A DNA stretch of 64,000 nucleotides from Glycine soja. Taxonomy: Eukaryota; Streptophyta; Magnoliopsida; Fabales; Fabaceae. The stretch is from positions 6,595,309-6,659,308 of the forward strand of contig NC_041004.1 in the NCBI RefSeq assembly GCF_004193775.1, given 5' to 3'. Of this stretch, positions 32,961-45,104 are shown in pieces. The notes under the pieces are model-generated. The model was not told where the DNA came from. It searched no databases and worked only from the letters and a program-made list of their open reading frames with translations. Position numbers and translations under genes: made by a program. The stretch's first letter is position 1. Every line of letters begins with the position of its first letter.

Positions 32961-33669
32961 ACAATCCAAATACTACTTTGTGAACACTCTTAGGGAAGTA
33001 ATCAAATTATTCCAGCCAGAGAGTGATCTGAATCAACCAATTTCAGTCCAGGATGAGGCAAGCATTTTGAATGGAATATTTGCATATTGTCGCTCTGGTT
33101 GATATTGGAAGTTGTTGGGGTTTGGGACGTTTGCATACTATTGCGGTGGTGGTTGTGTCATAGTGAAAGTTTTTGTGGCCAGTGGCGATTGTGATGGCAA
33201 AAGCGGTTGTGAAGGTGAAAAGGACCAAAAGGGTGGCAATGAGTAGGAACATATTAGGGTTTAGGCTCAACAGAGAAAGGGGTAGCAGATTGGGAAAAGA
33301 AAGAAAAAAAAGAAAATTTTTTAACATGCAAAACGATGTCATTTTTTTACTTTTTTTTCCACGTGTAATTCCAATCAGACAAAAATCACACGTGATTCCA
33401 TGCATGGCATGCTTGCATGGTCGATTAACGACCACATATGCAGATAACGATTTCGGACTAACGGTAGGGACTTGAAACAAAATTTTTCAAATATTAAGGA
33501 CTTGATCTGAAGGAAAAATTTATTAAGGACCAAACGCAAAAAATGGGTATTTATCAAGGACCAAAAACATATTTAAGCCTTTTATTTATCAGTTAATTAT
33601 TTATTAAAAGTTAAATAATTATGCAAAAAAAAATCGAACCCCCGCCCCCTTTAATGCATTCTAGGATCC
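32961..33669. other. No supported gene
   Basis: Contains a 145-codon minus-strand open stretch (33043-33480) with no recognisable domain and A/T-run composition, which I do not support as a gene, and AAGGACCAAA phrases at 33525-33570. Confidence 0.4.
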
Positions 33670-35060
33670 GTCGCTGCCAATGTTGTGCCCATTGGCCACC
33701 AATGGGTGTACAAAATTAAGAGGAAAACGGATGGATCTATTGAGAGCTAGGTTCAAGGCTCGGTTGGTGGCCAAAGGTTAATTACAACCAAATTAAGGGT
33801 GTGATTACTTTAATACTTTCTCTCCAATGGCAAAGTTAACCATAATCCGAGTTCGACCTTTTGGCTTTGGCATCTATCAACAACTGGTTCATTCACCAAT
33901 TGGATGTCAATAACGCATTTCTCCATGGGGATCTAAAAGAAGATGTGTATGTGCAAGTGCCTCAAGTGCCAGGAAAGAATAAGGTTTGCAAGCTTGTTAT
34001 GTAACACTATGGACTTAAACTAGCTAGCCGCAAATGGTATGAGAAGTTGAATTTCTTGCTTCTCCAACTTGGATTTCAACATTCTATAGTTGATCACTCC
34101 TTTTTTATCCATCACACACTTGATTCCCTTACTACTCGTGTATGTAGATGACATAGTCATTGTTGGAAATTCTATGGATATAACTTTGTTCAAGCAGATT
34201 TTAGATAATCAATTTGGTCATTCTTAAGTTCTTTCTTGGTTTTGAAGTTTCTCACTCACCAAGAGGTGTGTCTTTATGCCAAGGCCAATATTGTCTCGAT
34301 ATCTTAATTGATGTTGGTGTTCTCAGTGTCAAACCTGCAAGCACCCCTTCTAAACCTACCTTCAGACTTCGCCAAGATGTCGCCTCCTATACCAGACTTT
34401 CACACGCCCAGATATATCCCATGCTGACCAACAACTTAGTCAATTTTCATCCCTCCCAACAGTGAGTCATTATCAAGCATCCCAAGCGTACTTTGGTATT
34501 TGAAAGGGAATCCAAGCGAAAGGACTTTTCTTAATTTCCCGTGTCATCTATAATACAACTCCCTGATTTTAGTGACACAGATTGGGGTGGAAGTCTCGAT
34601 ACTAATCATTCTATGACTGGTTATTGTTTCTTTTTGGGAGACTCGGTCACTGGTTTGTTGGAAATCCAAGAAGCATCCAACAGTGGCAAAGTCCTCATCC
34701 AAGGCAGAATATTGAGCCTTAGCTCAGCTACTTGTGAGCGGCAATTGTTGCTTTTTCTTCTTCAAGATCTCTCCATCACTTTTCCAAACAGTCGGTGATC
34801 TGATGCAATAATCAAAGTGCCTTGCACATCGCAACCAAACCCATTTTTCAAGAGAGGACCAAGCATCTCGAGATTATTTTCATGTTACCCGTGAGAAATG
34901 TATGGCTGGATTAATGCCACTGCTACCTTTATACACCACTGACCAAACTGAAGACCTCTACACCAAAAGTTTACGTCCCAAGCATTTTCAGAAATTTGTT
35001 TTCAAGTTGGGATTGATTGCTCTTTTCCAACCCACGACACGAGGGGGGATATTACACATA
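33670..35060 (+). pseudogene. Degenerate Copia reverse transcriptase/RNase H
   Basis: Recognisable pol blocks in several frames, in correct order: GHQWVYKIKRKTDGS (33692-33740), a QLDV-like NWMSI..HFSMG block (33895-33935), LLVYVDDIVIVGNSMD with the YVDD active site (34130-34175), FFLGFEVSHSP (34220-34260), SDTDWGGSLDTNHSMTGYCFFLG (34565-34640), then AATKPIFQERTKHLEI-like wording near 34825-34875. At least a dozen stops and shifts. The following 150 bases (from about 35047) may be part of its LTR, but I found no partner. Confidence 0.75.
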
Positions 35061-35584
35061 TATTAGTTGGTTACTGGTTCAACAGATTTATTTGTTTGCT
35101 ATAACCTGCTATAGCCGATTTAGATAGTCCACTGTATAAAGCAACTTTGTATGAATTATCCATTTGTTATTCTTTAATCATTTTAATTGTCTCTTAAAAA
35201 ATAACATCTATGAAATTCATAACATGTATGAAGGGGAAAAGTGAAGATTGCTACTAAAGAGATAAACATCTTCGTGAAACGTTGGGCAGAGGCACTTCTG
35301 CCTTCTCACATTTCTTCATCTAACACTCAACATTTTTTAATACTTCAAATGTTTATGTACAAGATAGTACCGTAATTGTACAAATTTTAAATTGGCTATC
35401 AACCAAATTAATCAACCGTCATTTCTAATTTTTGTCCTCGTTACTTTTATTATTCAGAGGTCACATTTAAAGCATTTTATAGAAATGGAAATATTTAGAA
35501 GATGGAAAGAGAGTTAATATACATGGCAGATTAGCAGAGCAAGACTAATTATGGCAATTTAGTGTTTATAAAACAATATAAAAA
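35061..35584. other. No recognisable gene
   Basis: AT-rich; possibly the 3' LTR of the preceding relic and LINE flank. The LINE remnant begins about 35585. Confidence 0.4.
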
Positions 35585-35841
35585 AAATTTAGGTTAAATA
35601 AATATTTCCTATTATTGAACTAAAGCAAGGTTGCCAAAGGCAATAACATTTGATTCTAAAAGAGCCAAAATCTAGTGAGGAGCGTCCTTGAGCCAGTACA
35701 TTTCAACAAAATTAAAAGCTAACATAGCTAATTTATCAGCCACTAAATTCCCTTTCCTCTTTGTGAAACTAAAGGCATATTTCTCCTTCTGTTCATAAGA
35801 GCTTCACAATCCTTTAGAATTTCTGTCTGGTAAGACAAATC
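35585..35841 (-). mobile_element. Host LINE, block 3: end of RNase H and 3' tail
   Basis: On the minus strand, ILKDCEALMNRRRN is followed by FSFTKRKGNLVADKLAMLAF and EMYWLKDAPH, the usual C-terminus of the RNase H domain of plant LINE polyproteins, then non-coding 3' sequence. The Copia insertion at 35842 separates it from block 2 within the same domain. Confidence 0.75.
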
Positions 35842-36041
35842 TGTAGAATAAAGAGAAAGTAGAGATATGAAGAGTGGATAATTTTATTCCGAATAATATG
35901 AGGCCTTTTGTAGGCAAACATTATATCAAATTATTATAAAAGAGAGAAACCCAACAGTTGTAACATATATTCTAATAATAAATATGATTATTAGCCATTA
36001 AAAGAGCGATTACAAAGGTTATAGAATATAAAAAGCCAACA
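35842..36041 (-). repeat. 3' LTR of the nested Copia element
   Basis: TGTAGAATAAAG...GCCAACA on the plus strand; matches 39956-40158. Confidence 0.9.
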
Positions 36042-36053
36042 AACCCTCCCTTA
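36042..36053 (-). promoter_or_regulatory. Polypurine tract
   Basis: The minus strand reads AAGGGAGGGTT immediately before the 3' LTR. Confidence 0.75.
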
Positions 36054-36078
36054 AACAAAAAGTTTGCAAACTATCAGT

Positions 36079-39000
36079 TTAATGAGATTCATTAAACATG
36101 CAGACTCCAAGCAAATTCCTTTGCTTCTGAAATGCAGACAACTTCAATGGTTTGGTCATGATGTCAGCAATTTGCTCTTCACTCTTGCAGTAGATAAGAT
36201 CAATAATTCCTTCATTTGATAGGTCCCTTAAAAAATGAAATCTCACATGTATGTGCTTGCTTCTTTCATGCATAATAGGATTCTTTGACAACTTTATGGT
36301 TGAACTATTATCACGATAGATGAGAGTTGGACCTTGTTGCTTGAAGTGAACTTCTTCAAGAATATTCCTTAGCCAAATTTCTTGGCAAGCACATGCTGAA
36401 GCTGCTACAAATTCTGCTTCTGTTATGGATAAAGTGATAATAGGCTGCTTCCGTGATGAACAACAGATCGTTGTTGACCCCATCATAAAAACATAGCCAA
36501 AAGTACTTTTTCTATCATCTGAATCTCCAGCATAATCACTATCAGTGAATCCCAATATATTAAACTTTTCACCTCTTTTATAAAACAACTCAAATTCTCT
36601 TGTTCCTTGCAAGTAGCGAAGGATTCTTTTAGCAACAAGAAAATACATTTTTGTAGGATTCTCGATGTACCTAATAATCAAATTTACAAAATACATTATA
36701 TTAGGCCTAGTTGCAGTTAGATACATTAAGCTTTCCACAATCTGTTTATAAAGTGTATTGTTTATTTTCTTCCCTTTAGGATCTTTGTGCAACTTCAAAC
36801 CACACTCAACTGGAGTGTTTACAGAATTGCAATCATGCATATGAAATCTGTCCAAAATATCTCTCACATATTTCTTTTGAGAAAGAAAAATTCCAACATT
36901 TGATTGCACTATTTCTATACCCAGAAAGTAATATCATGCCAAGATCAGTCATTTCAAACTCATTCATCATAGACTTATTGAATTCATCAAACATGAGAGA
37001 ACAATTTCCAGTAAATATAAGATCATCAACATATAAGCATACTATGAGCATTTTTCCTTTTTCAAATTTAATAAACAATGAATGCTCATAGGGGCATTTT
37101 GTAAAACCAACTTTTATGAAATAAGACTCAATGCGACTATAGCAAGCTCGAGGGGCTTGTTTTAGTCCATAAAGAGCCTTTTTTAATCTGTAAACTTTGT
37201 GCTCATTTCCAATTTTCACATAACCTGGGGGTTGATCAATAAATACATGTTCCTCCAAATAACCATGTAAGAATGTTGACTTTACATCTAGTTGAAATAT
37301 AGGCCATGCATTTTGTGCTGCTAGTGCAACTACTAACCTGATTGTATCATGTCTTCCAACTGGTGAAAACACTTTTGTGTAATTAACCCCATACTATTGC
37401 TTGTAACCCTTGGCCACCAAGCATGCCTTATATTTATCCACTTCACCATTTTCTTTCAGTTTTGTTTTGAAAACCCATTTCACTCGTATGGTATTATGTC
37501 CATTTGGAAGATCACACAACTCCCAAGTATTATTTCTTTGAATGGAATCAATTTCATCATCCATCGCTTTTCTCCATTTTTCTTCTTTGACAACACTTTC
37601 AAAGGTTGTAGGGTCACAATCTGAAAACAAAGCAAAATGAGTAATCGGATCTTCAATTTCTGTTACTTCATAATCAGACATCCATGTAGGTCTTCTTCTT
37701 GCTCGTTGAGGTCTTTCATCTTCAACTATGATTGCTGGAATTTGTTGTTCTTCTAGCTCGCTTGTCTACAACTCTTCATCTTCATTATCTTCATCAAAGT
37801 TTGCAAGAATTTGCTTTGTTTCATCTAGGTTATTTTCAAAAGCTTTATTCATCAAAAACAACATCACGACTAATAATGATCTTTTTAGTGGTAGGATTAT
37901 ACAATTTATACGCTTTTGACTGATCACTAACACCAAGAAAGATACATTTTTCACCTTTATCATCAAGGTTTTATCTTTTCTTATCTGGATTATGGGTATA
38001 AGCAATGCATCCAAATATCCTTAAGTGATCCACTGTTGGTTTTCTTTCGCTTCATGCCTCCTCTGGTGTCATATTTTTCACAGAAAAATGTAGGACTTCT
38101 ATTTAGAATGTGTACGCTCCAATTAACAGCTTCAGGCCAAAATTCTTTTGAAATGTCACTCTTAGTCATGAGGCACTGTACCATGTTGAGAATGGTTCTA
38201 TTTTTCCTCTCTGAGACACACCATTTTGTTGTGGTGTATATGCTGTTGTCAACTCTTTTCGGATAACATGATTTACACAGAAAGTAGAAAATTCATTTGA
38301 GCAATACTCTCCACCATGGTCTGTTCAAAGAGACTCAATGTTGTTTGCTAACAACACATTCTTCACAAACTTGAGAGGGACCAGTAATTTGAGGAAGGCC
38401 TATCACCGTGTTTTTTTGTTTAAGGGTATTCAATCCACTAAAACTCAAATGACCATAACGATAATGCCACAACCAAGTAGAAACAGTATCTTTGGCCATT
38501 AAACTAGAATGAATGCTTTCAATTTTTAGTGGGAATAACCTGTTTGAATTCTTTTTTATAACTGCAATGACACCTCGAACAGGATCAAAAATTTCACAAG
38601 TACCTTTGCTAATAAAAATTTCATAACCTTTTTCTTGCAATTGACCAGCACTTAACAAGTTGTTTTTCAAGTTAGGGACATAGAGCACATTAGAAATTGT
38701 TTCTACAAAACCATTCTTGGTTTTCATTCTAATATCACCTTTTCCCATCACTTTTACGATAGAACAATCACCAAAGCTAACAGTGGAATGAAAATCTTTA
38801 TTTAAATATGAGAAAGAGGACTTACTTCCACTCATGTGATTACTACAACCAGTGTCTACATACCAGATTTCTGCCTCACTGTCTTTTGCATCTTCAACAG
38901 CCATCAATAAGCTTTCCACTTCTTTCTCCTTGATAAAATTTGAGCTTTCCCCTTTTTCCTTAAGATTAGGCAATCTTGTATAACAATTAGAGGCATAATG

Positions 39001-39836
39001 ACCAAATTTATGACATCTATAACATTGTACCTTTGATTTATAATGATCTCCTCCTCTACCATTGCCTTGAGATTGATCATTATTGTCTTTAAAATTATTT
39101 TTGAAATCTCTATTTCCTCATTCTCCACGCCCTCTTCCTCTACCTCTACCTCTACCCCTTCCTCTAGAGTTGATGGAATGAGTACTATTGGTAGACGCCT
39201 TTAATGCGTGCTCCTCCATTGTTGATCTTTTGTTCATCTTTTGTTCATGCACTAATAAAGAACTTTGAAGCTCATCAAGAGAAAGATCATCAATATCATT
39301 TGACTCTTCAATTGAGCATACAACATAATCAAATTTTGGTGTTAATGAGCGTAGAATTTTTTCTACAATGGCTCTGTCAGTCATTTCCTCACCATGAAAT
39401 CGCATGTTGTTAGCATACCCATGGTTCTTGAACAATAATCAGTTACTGACTCACCTTCTTTCATTTGAAGGACTTCAAAGTCTCTTCTCAACACTTGAAG
39501 TTGAGCATGTTTCACTCGTGAGGAGCCTTGATATTTTTTCTTCATTGAATCCCAAATGTCCTTGGAAGTATCTTTGCAAAGAATAGTTTCAAGGATAGAA
39601 CGATCAATGGCTTGAAACAAATAATTTTTGGCTTTTAAGTCTTTCAATTTCATCACTTCATACTCTTTTTGTTGTGCCTCTATAAGAGCTACGTCATCAC
39701 TTGGTGTTGCCACACCATCTACAACAACCAGCTAGAACTCCTTGGATCACTAGAGATTCTCCATCAACATGCTCCAATGATCATAGTGACCATCAAAACG
39801 TGGAATGGTCGGTTGAACAAAATTTTCAAAAGACAT
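36079..39836 (-). pseudogene. Copia Gag-Pol pseudogene
   Basis: It starts at the ATG ending 39836 (MSFENFVQPTIPRFDGHYD) and runs to 36079. In order: gag with LKDLKAKNYLFQAID (about 39650-39600) and a YCSRTMGM region; an Arg-Gly repeat (39170-39120); a CCHC-like knuckle near 39020-38980; the protease YVDTGCSNHM (DTG, about 38860); GAG-pre-integrase HYRYGHLSF (about 38460); an integrase segment with MVQCLMTKSDISKEFWPEAVNWSVHILNRSP; reverse transcriptase with LDVKSTFLHGYLEEHVF (37290) and LYVDDLIFTGN (37030); and RNase H with DSDYAGDSDDRKST and SITEAEFVAAS. Two TAG codons lie early in gag (about 39750-39730) and several shifts and stops lie in integrase, so no full protein can be made. Confidence 0.85.
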
Positions 39837-39936
39837 TGGTGGGACAATTATTTTCTTCTCTCTTTCTCTCCCTTTTTTTTCTCACACTTTTGGACTACTA
39901 TCTCTCTTAGTCCCTTGGATTGCTGCCTTTCTCTTA

Positions 39937-39955
39937 ACCTAGCTCTTGATACCAC
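39937..39955 (-). promoter_or_regulatory. Primer-binding site with one extra base
   Basis: The minus strand reads TGGTATCAAGAGCTAGG directly next to the 5' LTR. Compared with the usual TGGTATCAGAGC it has one extra A, which would weaken tRNA-iMet pairing. Confidence 0.75.
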
Positions 39956-40158
39956 TATAGAATAAAGAGAAAGTAGAGATATGAAGAGTGGATAATTTTA
40001 TTCTGAATAACATGAGGCCTTTTATAGGCAAACATTACATCAAATTATCATAAAAGGGATAAATACAATAATTGTAACATATATTCTAATAATAAATATG
40101 ATTATTAGCCATCAAAAGAGCGATTACAAAGGTTATAGCTAGAATATAAAATCCAACA
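39956..40158 (-). repeat. 5' LTR of the nested Copia element
   Basis: Begins TATAGAATAAAG (a G-to-A change in the terminal TG) and ends ATCCAACA. Confidence 0.9.
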
Positions 40159-40567
40159 AAATCTTGTCTTCTATGATTCTTCCATGCCATTTGCAGAAGT
40201 TAACTATTAGTCTCAAATGTGGTGTTTGAAAAACACATGTGCCCCAGCGTCTTAATATCCCACCTGAATGTTATCACTTCTTCAATAAGAGGATCGTAGC
40301 AATACAAAATAAAGAGGCAGGCTGAAGCCAAATGGTTACCAGCATTGTCCCTGCACACAGCTCCCAAACCTGTACCAACTCCTAATCTTATAGATGCATC
40401 AAAATTTACCTTGGTCTGATTTCCTGTGGTAGGATTCCAACTGATGTTCTGGTTTTGTTGCCTGCTATGCATCTATTTTTTATGTTATGCCAACGAGACC
40501 GTTATATCTATAACTTGTCTTGGCTACAATTCCTTCTATGAGAAAACCCAGAGGGTTCTTCTCTTCC
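40159..40567 (-). mobile_element. Host LINE, block 2: RNase H start
   Basis: On the minus strand, a tether (NISWNPTTGNQTK) is followed by KVNFDASIRLGVGTGLGAVCRD and AGNHLASACLF, the first strands of RNase H with the catalytic Asp in FDAS. Bounded by the Copia duplication at 40159 and the CACTA insertion at 40568. Confidence 0.8.
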
Positions 40568-40980
40568 CACTACTAAAAAAAAGGCTTTCTACATCGGTCA
40601 ATTAACATCGGTTATTGCAAAAACCGATGTTAATGAAAGCGCAGTGGCATTTTTGTAAATAAATGGAGTTACTTAACATCGGTTTTATAAAAATCGATGT
40701 TAACTACTTAATGTTAACATCGGTTATTTAAATAACCGATGTTAACATGATGTTAAGATGAATATGTTAGCATCGGTTTTGTAAAAATCGATGTTAACTT
40801 CATAGTGTTAACATCGGTTTTGACAAAACCGATGTTAAGGAGTTGAACTGAACATCGGTTTTTTGAGAAACCGATGTTACCTTGTTGAAGTTAACATTGG
40901 TTTTTAGAAAACCGATGTTAACAGATTCATCCTAACATCGGTTATCCTTAAAAAACCGATGTTGATGTTGTTATGTTAAT
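40568..40980. repeat. Left subterminal repeat array of CACTA B
   Basis: About eight units of AACATCGGTT...AACCGATGTT, each nearly palindromic. Confidence 0.9.
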
Positions 40981-41281
40981 AAGTTAAAACGTGTTGAAAT
41001 TTCACAACTCGCGCGCTCGAAAACCCTGCTGCACTCTCTCTTCTCTTTCTCCTCCCACCTGAAATCTGCCGGAAACCGCTCGGTCAACACCCACATTGCC
41101 CCACATTCATTTCAATATTGTCAGAAACTGCTCGCTGGAACCCACAGAGCCTCCTATCGAAGAAAAGTCAAAGAAAACCCTACACTGCTGTTGGAACTGT
41201 GGGTCGAAGAAAACCCTACACTGCTCTTGGAACAGTCGTGGGTGCTCAAAGCTCAAAGCTTTCTACGCTGCCAGTTAACAA
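40981..41281 (+). other. Probable leader exon of CACTA B
   Basis: C/T-rich leader (CTCTCTCTTCTCTTTCTCC) followed by a tandem duplication of about 50 bases around TCGAAGAAAACCCTACACTG, ending at a donor-like AACAAG/GTATGAG at 41281/41282. Placed like a 5' untranslated exon; no coding function recognised. Confidence 0.45.
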
Positions 41282-41448
41282 GGTATGAGCTCTACCTTAG
41301 TTTGTTGCTCTTCTTAGTAAGTTCTTAATCAGTGTGGTGGCATTGTCCGAAGGTTCTTATCAAATTATTGGGTCATTTTGTCCACTTGGCTAACCATATA
41401 AAAGTATCAATAAGAATTGTAATGTGGGGTTTCATTTTGTTGTGGCAG

Positions 41449-41695
41449 TTGATTGTGCTTTACGTGGTTTTCAAGCTTGACGAGAGTTACACGCCGAGCA
41501 AAGTTTCCATCTGTGCCGGTGATGGTTTTCTCAACTTGAAGGTAAATTTTTATTTTATTGGTTTGGGTTTGATTAGGATGATTATGCTTAATTATTTGGT
41601 GTTGACTTTGGGAACATTTTTAGGAAATTAAGACCGTGGAACTCGTGAAGCCAACTGGGTGGTTTTATCTATCCTTGTCTGGAGCTGATCCTAGA
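41449..41695 (+). pseudogene. Captured APC10 (DOC1) fragment, two exons
   Basis: APC10 is the substrate-recognition subunit of the anaphase-promoting ubiquitin ligase. Exon 41449-41541 reads [18 protein letters not shown] and then [13 protein letters not shown] and ends at a normal GT donor. After an 82-base intron, exon 41624-41695 reads [20 protein letters not shown] and then ADPR. Both are the conserved DOC domain, with changes (VDFKL to VVFKL, RAGDG to CAGDG). The donor after CCTAG is AT instead of GT, so a stop follows. The N-terminal and later exons are absent. Retained introns show DNA-level capture by the transposon rather than copying of an mRNA. Confidence 0.8.
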
Positions 41696-41854
41696 TAAGT
41701 ACAGTGTTCTTTCTGTATCCAGTTTTTGTTGGTTTAAGTTTGTATCCAGTTTTTGTTGTTTGGAGGCGTGGATTTTTGTTTTCAACGAAATTTTGTGTGC
41801 ATGTTTTGGTAGATTTCTAGCATAGAGTGAAAATGAATTAGTATACTTTTCTTC

Positions 41855-42580
41855 ATTTTTATCCCCACCACAATCCCACACAGCTGATTTAATCTCCACT
41901 TCTAAAAATCTAGCTACAAGACTCTCCTTTTCTCTTTGAGGAAGAGAAGGGAACTGTACACCATCTAGGGTTGGCCTACTAGTATTCTCCTCAACAAATC
42001 TACTTATGAAATAGTGAAGAGCTGCATTTTTAACACTGTTAGGATCATGCACCCACACGCCATTTATGATGAGCCCTTGAATAGCATTTTGTCTCCTTCT
42101 ATGGTTCATCAATCTGTGGAAATAATTGGAGTTGCTGTCCCCTTCTTTTAACCACCTCACTCTAGCCTTTTGTCTCAACATAGATTCAACTGCATAGGCT
42201 GCATTCCAGAGTTGTTCCTAGAGTGATTTCTTAATTTTGACTTCATCTTGAGATAAAATTCTGTAAGTGAGACCATCCTCCAAAGCATTCAGCTCCCTCT
42301 TTAGGTTAAGGACTTTTCTAGTACTGATATGACCCTGAGATATACTCCACTGCCTTATTCTCTGTTTGATGAACTTGATTTTCTGTTTCAGAACTAAACC
42401 CCCCCATCCCTGAGGGTGATAATTACCCCATTCAAGTTTCACCAAATTCTAGAACCCTTTATCCTTTAGCCACCAGTCCATAATTTTCAGAGTCTGAATT
42501 ACTGTGATTGCTACCCATTCTCTCAGAGGGATGTCTAATACAATTAAAATCCCCTACAAGACACCAACAGTCCACTTGAG
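41855..42580 (-). pseudogene. LINE fragment in CACTA B: endonuclease and linker
   Basis: On the minus strand, starting at 42580, an endonuclease piece with WCLVGDFNCIRHPSERMGSN (the GDFN motif) is followed by a stop at 42480, then LVKLEWGNYHPQGWGG, FVLKQKIK-like sequence and ARVRWLKEGDSNSNYFHRLM, ending at IKSAVWDCGGDKN just before the RT domain. It comes from the middle of a non-LTR retrotransposon. In the element it lies downstream (in LINE sense) of RT sequence, the reverse of natural order, so the LINE pieces are scrambled. Confidence 0.75.
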
Positions 42581-43380
42581 ATTTTTTTTTTGAACGGCCA
42601 AAAATATTTTATATATTAGATAGAAAGAGACTCAGCTAGCTAGGCTGCAAAAAATTAATTTTCTTTTGGATTGAATCCACAAACAGAAAAAAGCCTAATG
42701 CTTAGTTTAAACTTTAGGCTTATTATCAGTTATGACCAGTTTTTCTTCATGACACTCATTATATATACAACACTAGCAAAAGACCATGCCCCCCTAAACA
42801 TCAAGGAACACCCTTCTAGAAAATGAAAAGGCTAGCTTTGGTGCTAACCTAGTCATAATTAATAGTTCCTCATCATCCTTAGTGCCAGTTCTTGCAGCTC
42901 CCCCAAGTCATTGTTGTTGTATGGTCTTTCTTTAGCTTGGATTTGGAAATCCTCTCTGCTTTGTATATCTTGCATGCTCATTCCATCATTGATGCTGCTG
43001 TGATCAATTGATTCAAGTGAGCTTTGAGGAGATATAGGATTCATGTAAGTGGGACAAAATGGATGATTCATTAGTTGTTCTGTAACATTGTTATTATTCC
43101 CTTGCAAATGATGATTATTCTCTATGTTCCTGGACTCCACTAGGTTCTGAGTCAGCTGAGCTTTTACCTGCATCAGTTGTGCCTGCAAGCGTGCCACCTG
43201 CATTTCAACAAAAAATAAAATGTAAGAAAATTAGAAAAGTCAGAATTTTAATGAGTGTGATTAGAGAATTTGTTTGTTTCTAGATAAATTGACTGGTGTG
43301 TTATTTTATATAGCAAATGATAATAATAAATATTATTGACTGGTGTGTTATTTTATATATTAGATTCAATCCCCTTGTAC
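42581..43380 (-). pseudogene. Captured LBD (LOB-domain) gene fragment, last exon and tail
   Basis: LBD proteins are plant transcription factors. The minus strand from 43197 follows a splice acceptor (AAATGCAG) and reads VARLQAQLMQVKAQLTQNLV, the end of the LOB coiled coil, then an Asn/Ser-rich C-terminal region with DDMS-type and NDLGELQELALRMMRNY ending, and stops at 42859-42861. About 270 bases of 3' sequence follow and end in GGCCGTTC plus ten A residues, similar to the LINE 3' end at 43381. The DNA-binding CX2CX6CX3C exon is missing. The intron acceptor is kept, so it derives from genomic DNA. Confidence 0.7.
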
Positions 43381-45104
43381 TTTTTTTTTGAAAGGCCAAA
43401 GATATATTATATATTATTCATAATAAACACAGCAACACCAGAAGTACTGCTGGTGATTTATACATAAGTGCAATGCACCTAATAACCACCCTACAATACA
43501 AAATTAAATAACAGCATTAGCCCCACCACATATGCTAGATATGTGTAACCCATATTAGCCAAAATATTCCACAAGGTTGGACAACCAATAGTTGAAGGAA
43601 GTATAGAAATTTTTGTCTCTGGACTTTAACCATGACCACATGAGGAATAAAGCATCTTCCAACACTTTTGGTGGTTCAAATCTCTTGCCATGGAATATCA
43701 GAAAATTCCTATGCTGCCATATTGAACTTGTTAATGCAATCCACCATCAACGCCATCAATTTTGATTTTTCGCAGCTCGAAAGCCATCACAGAATTGAGC
43801 ATAATGAGATGCTGGAGAGGCTGCAAGCGGTCCAACCATTCGATTCCTCCTCATGGATTCCCACCATAAACCACTAGTCAATTTACAGTTGAAAAACAAA
43901 TGACCAGCCTCCTCTTGATAAGATCCACATAAAGGGCAAGTGTGTTCCTGAATGGGTACATTTCTTTTTAGGAGATTGTGTCTAGTGGGTAATCTATTTT
44001 TGATAAGTCTCCAAGAAAAAACCGCAGCTCTTGGGGGGATGTTAAGCCTCCAAATTGTCTAGTAGATGTTGGCCTGAGGAAGATTTGTGTTGGCAGTGAT
44101 TAGCAATCTATAGGCTGACCTAGTTGAGTATAAACCCCAAGGATCAGTTGTCTGCATTTGAGGCTGGATCTGTGCATTACTAATTACTTCCATAAAATCC
44201 ACAGCTTCACCCTGTTCATGATCAAATAAATTCCTTCTCCATTTTAAATCCCAACACCATTGAGAATGCCAAGGTCTATCTCTGCCATTATTAAGGTCTA
44301 CCCAGCCACCATATTTAGATGTTAGAATTCGAACCCATAGCTGGTTTTGATTAGAGGATAAAACCCATAACCATCTTCCCAACAAAGCTACATTAAATCT
44401 AGTAATATCCTTAATCCCAAGTCCCCCAACCTCCTTGGGGAGGCAGATGCCCTCCCACTTCACCCACGCAATTTTCTTGAGATCTTGAGAACCCCCCCAC
44501 AGAAAATTCCTTTGTAAAGAGATCACTTTCTGAACTACTTTTTAAGGAATTTTAAAAAAAGATAGGAGATATATTGGTAGAGCAGTTAGTACTGAATTTA
44601 TCAAGGTGACTTTCCCTGCCATTGATAGAAATTTCTGGTTCCACTTAGACAGTTTTGCTTCAAATTTTTTAATCAGTGGTTCCCACACCAAGCAGCTAGA
44701 AGGCTTAGCCCCAATAGGAATCCCCAAATACTGAAAAGGAGTCTCCATCTGCCTACACTTGAGAAAATGAGCTGCATCATGTACCCAGTTGATATCATCT
44801 CCAAATATCCCCACATTGCTTTTTGAAAAGTTAATCTTCAACCCAGATGCTATTTCAAAGCCCTTAAGCATGGCCTTCAGCACAATTACATTCTCCCATA
44901 AGGCTTCTCCCATAAAGACAGTATCATCTGCATATTGCAGAATGTTTACTAGCACCTTTTGCTTTCCTACTAGATAACTTCTATATAGACCTTTGATTAA
45001 AGTTGTCCTCATCATACCAGTCAAGCCTTCTGCCACAATATTAAAAAGTAAAGGGGCTAAGGGGTCCCCTTGCCTCAAACCTCTAGTGGGAGAAAATTCC
45101 TTTG
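43381..45104 (-). pseudogene. LINE fragment in CACTA B: RT, zinc-finger domain and poly(A) end
   Basis: From 45104 on the minus strand, FSPTRGLRQGDPLAPLLFN is followed by QYADDTVFMGE (active-site YADD, about 44930), SGLKINFSKS, the thumb region LGIPIGAKP, then the connection part with NFLWGG and WVKWEGICLPKEVGGLG (44526-44400). Next, after a TAG at about 44060, comes AAVFSWRLIKNRLPTRHNLL with the zf-RVT cysteines CPLCG. A 3' end of GGCCTTTCAAAAAAAAA lies at 43381-43399. It is missing its endonuclease and fingers. The right border falls exactly where the CACTA exon resumes. Confidence 0.8.

Larger units (their letters stand above)
35842..40158 (-). mobile_element. Complete Copia element nested in the LINE
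   Basis: Two about 200-bp LTRs (35842-36041, 39956-40158) flank a minus-strand gag-pol pseudogene. The target duplication AAATC is perfect (35837-35841, 40159-40163). The primer site lies next to the right LTR and the purine tract next to the left LTR, as expected for minus orientation. Several substitutions and small gaps between the LTRs, plus broken frames, indicate an older insertion than the SIRE1-type element. Confidence 0.93.

Noticed and set aside
33043..33480. 145-codon minus-strand frame with a hydrophobic middle
   Set aside because: No domain, low-complexity A/T runs give the Phe/Lys-rich sequence, and it lies between two dead Copia relics.
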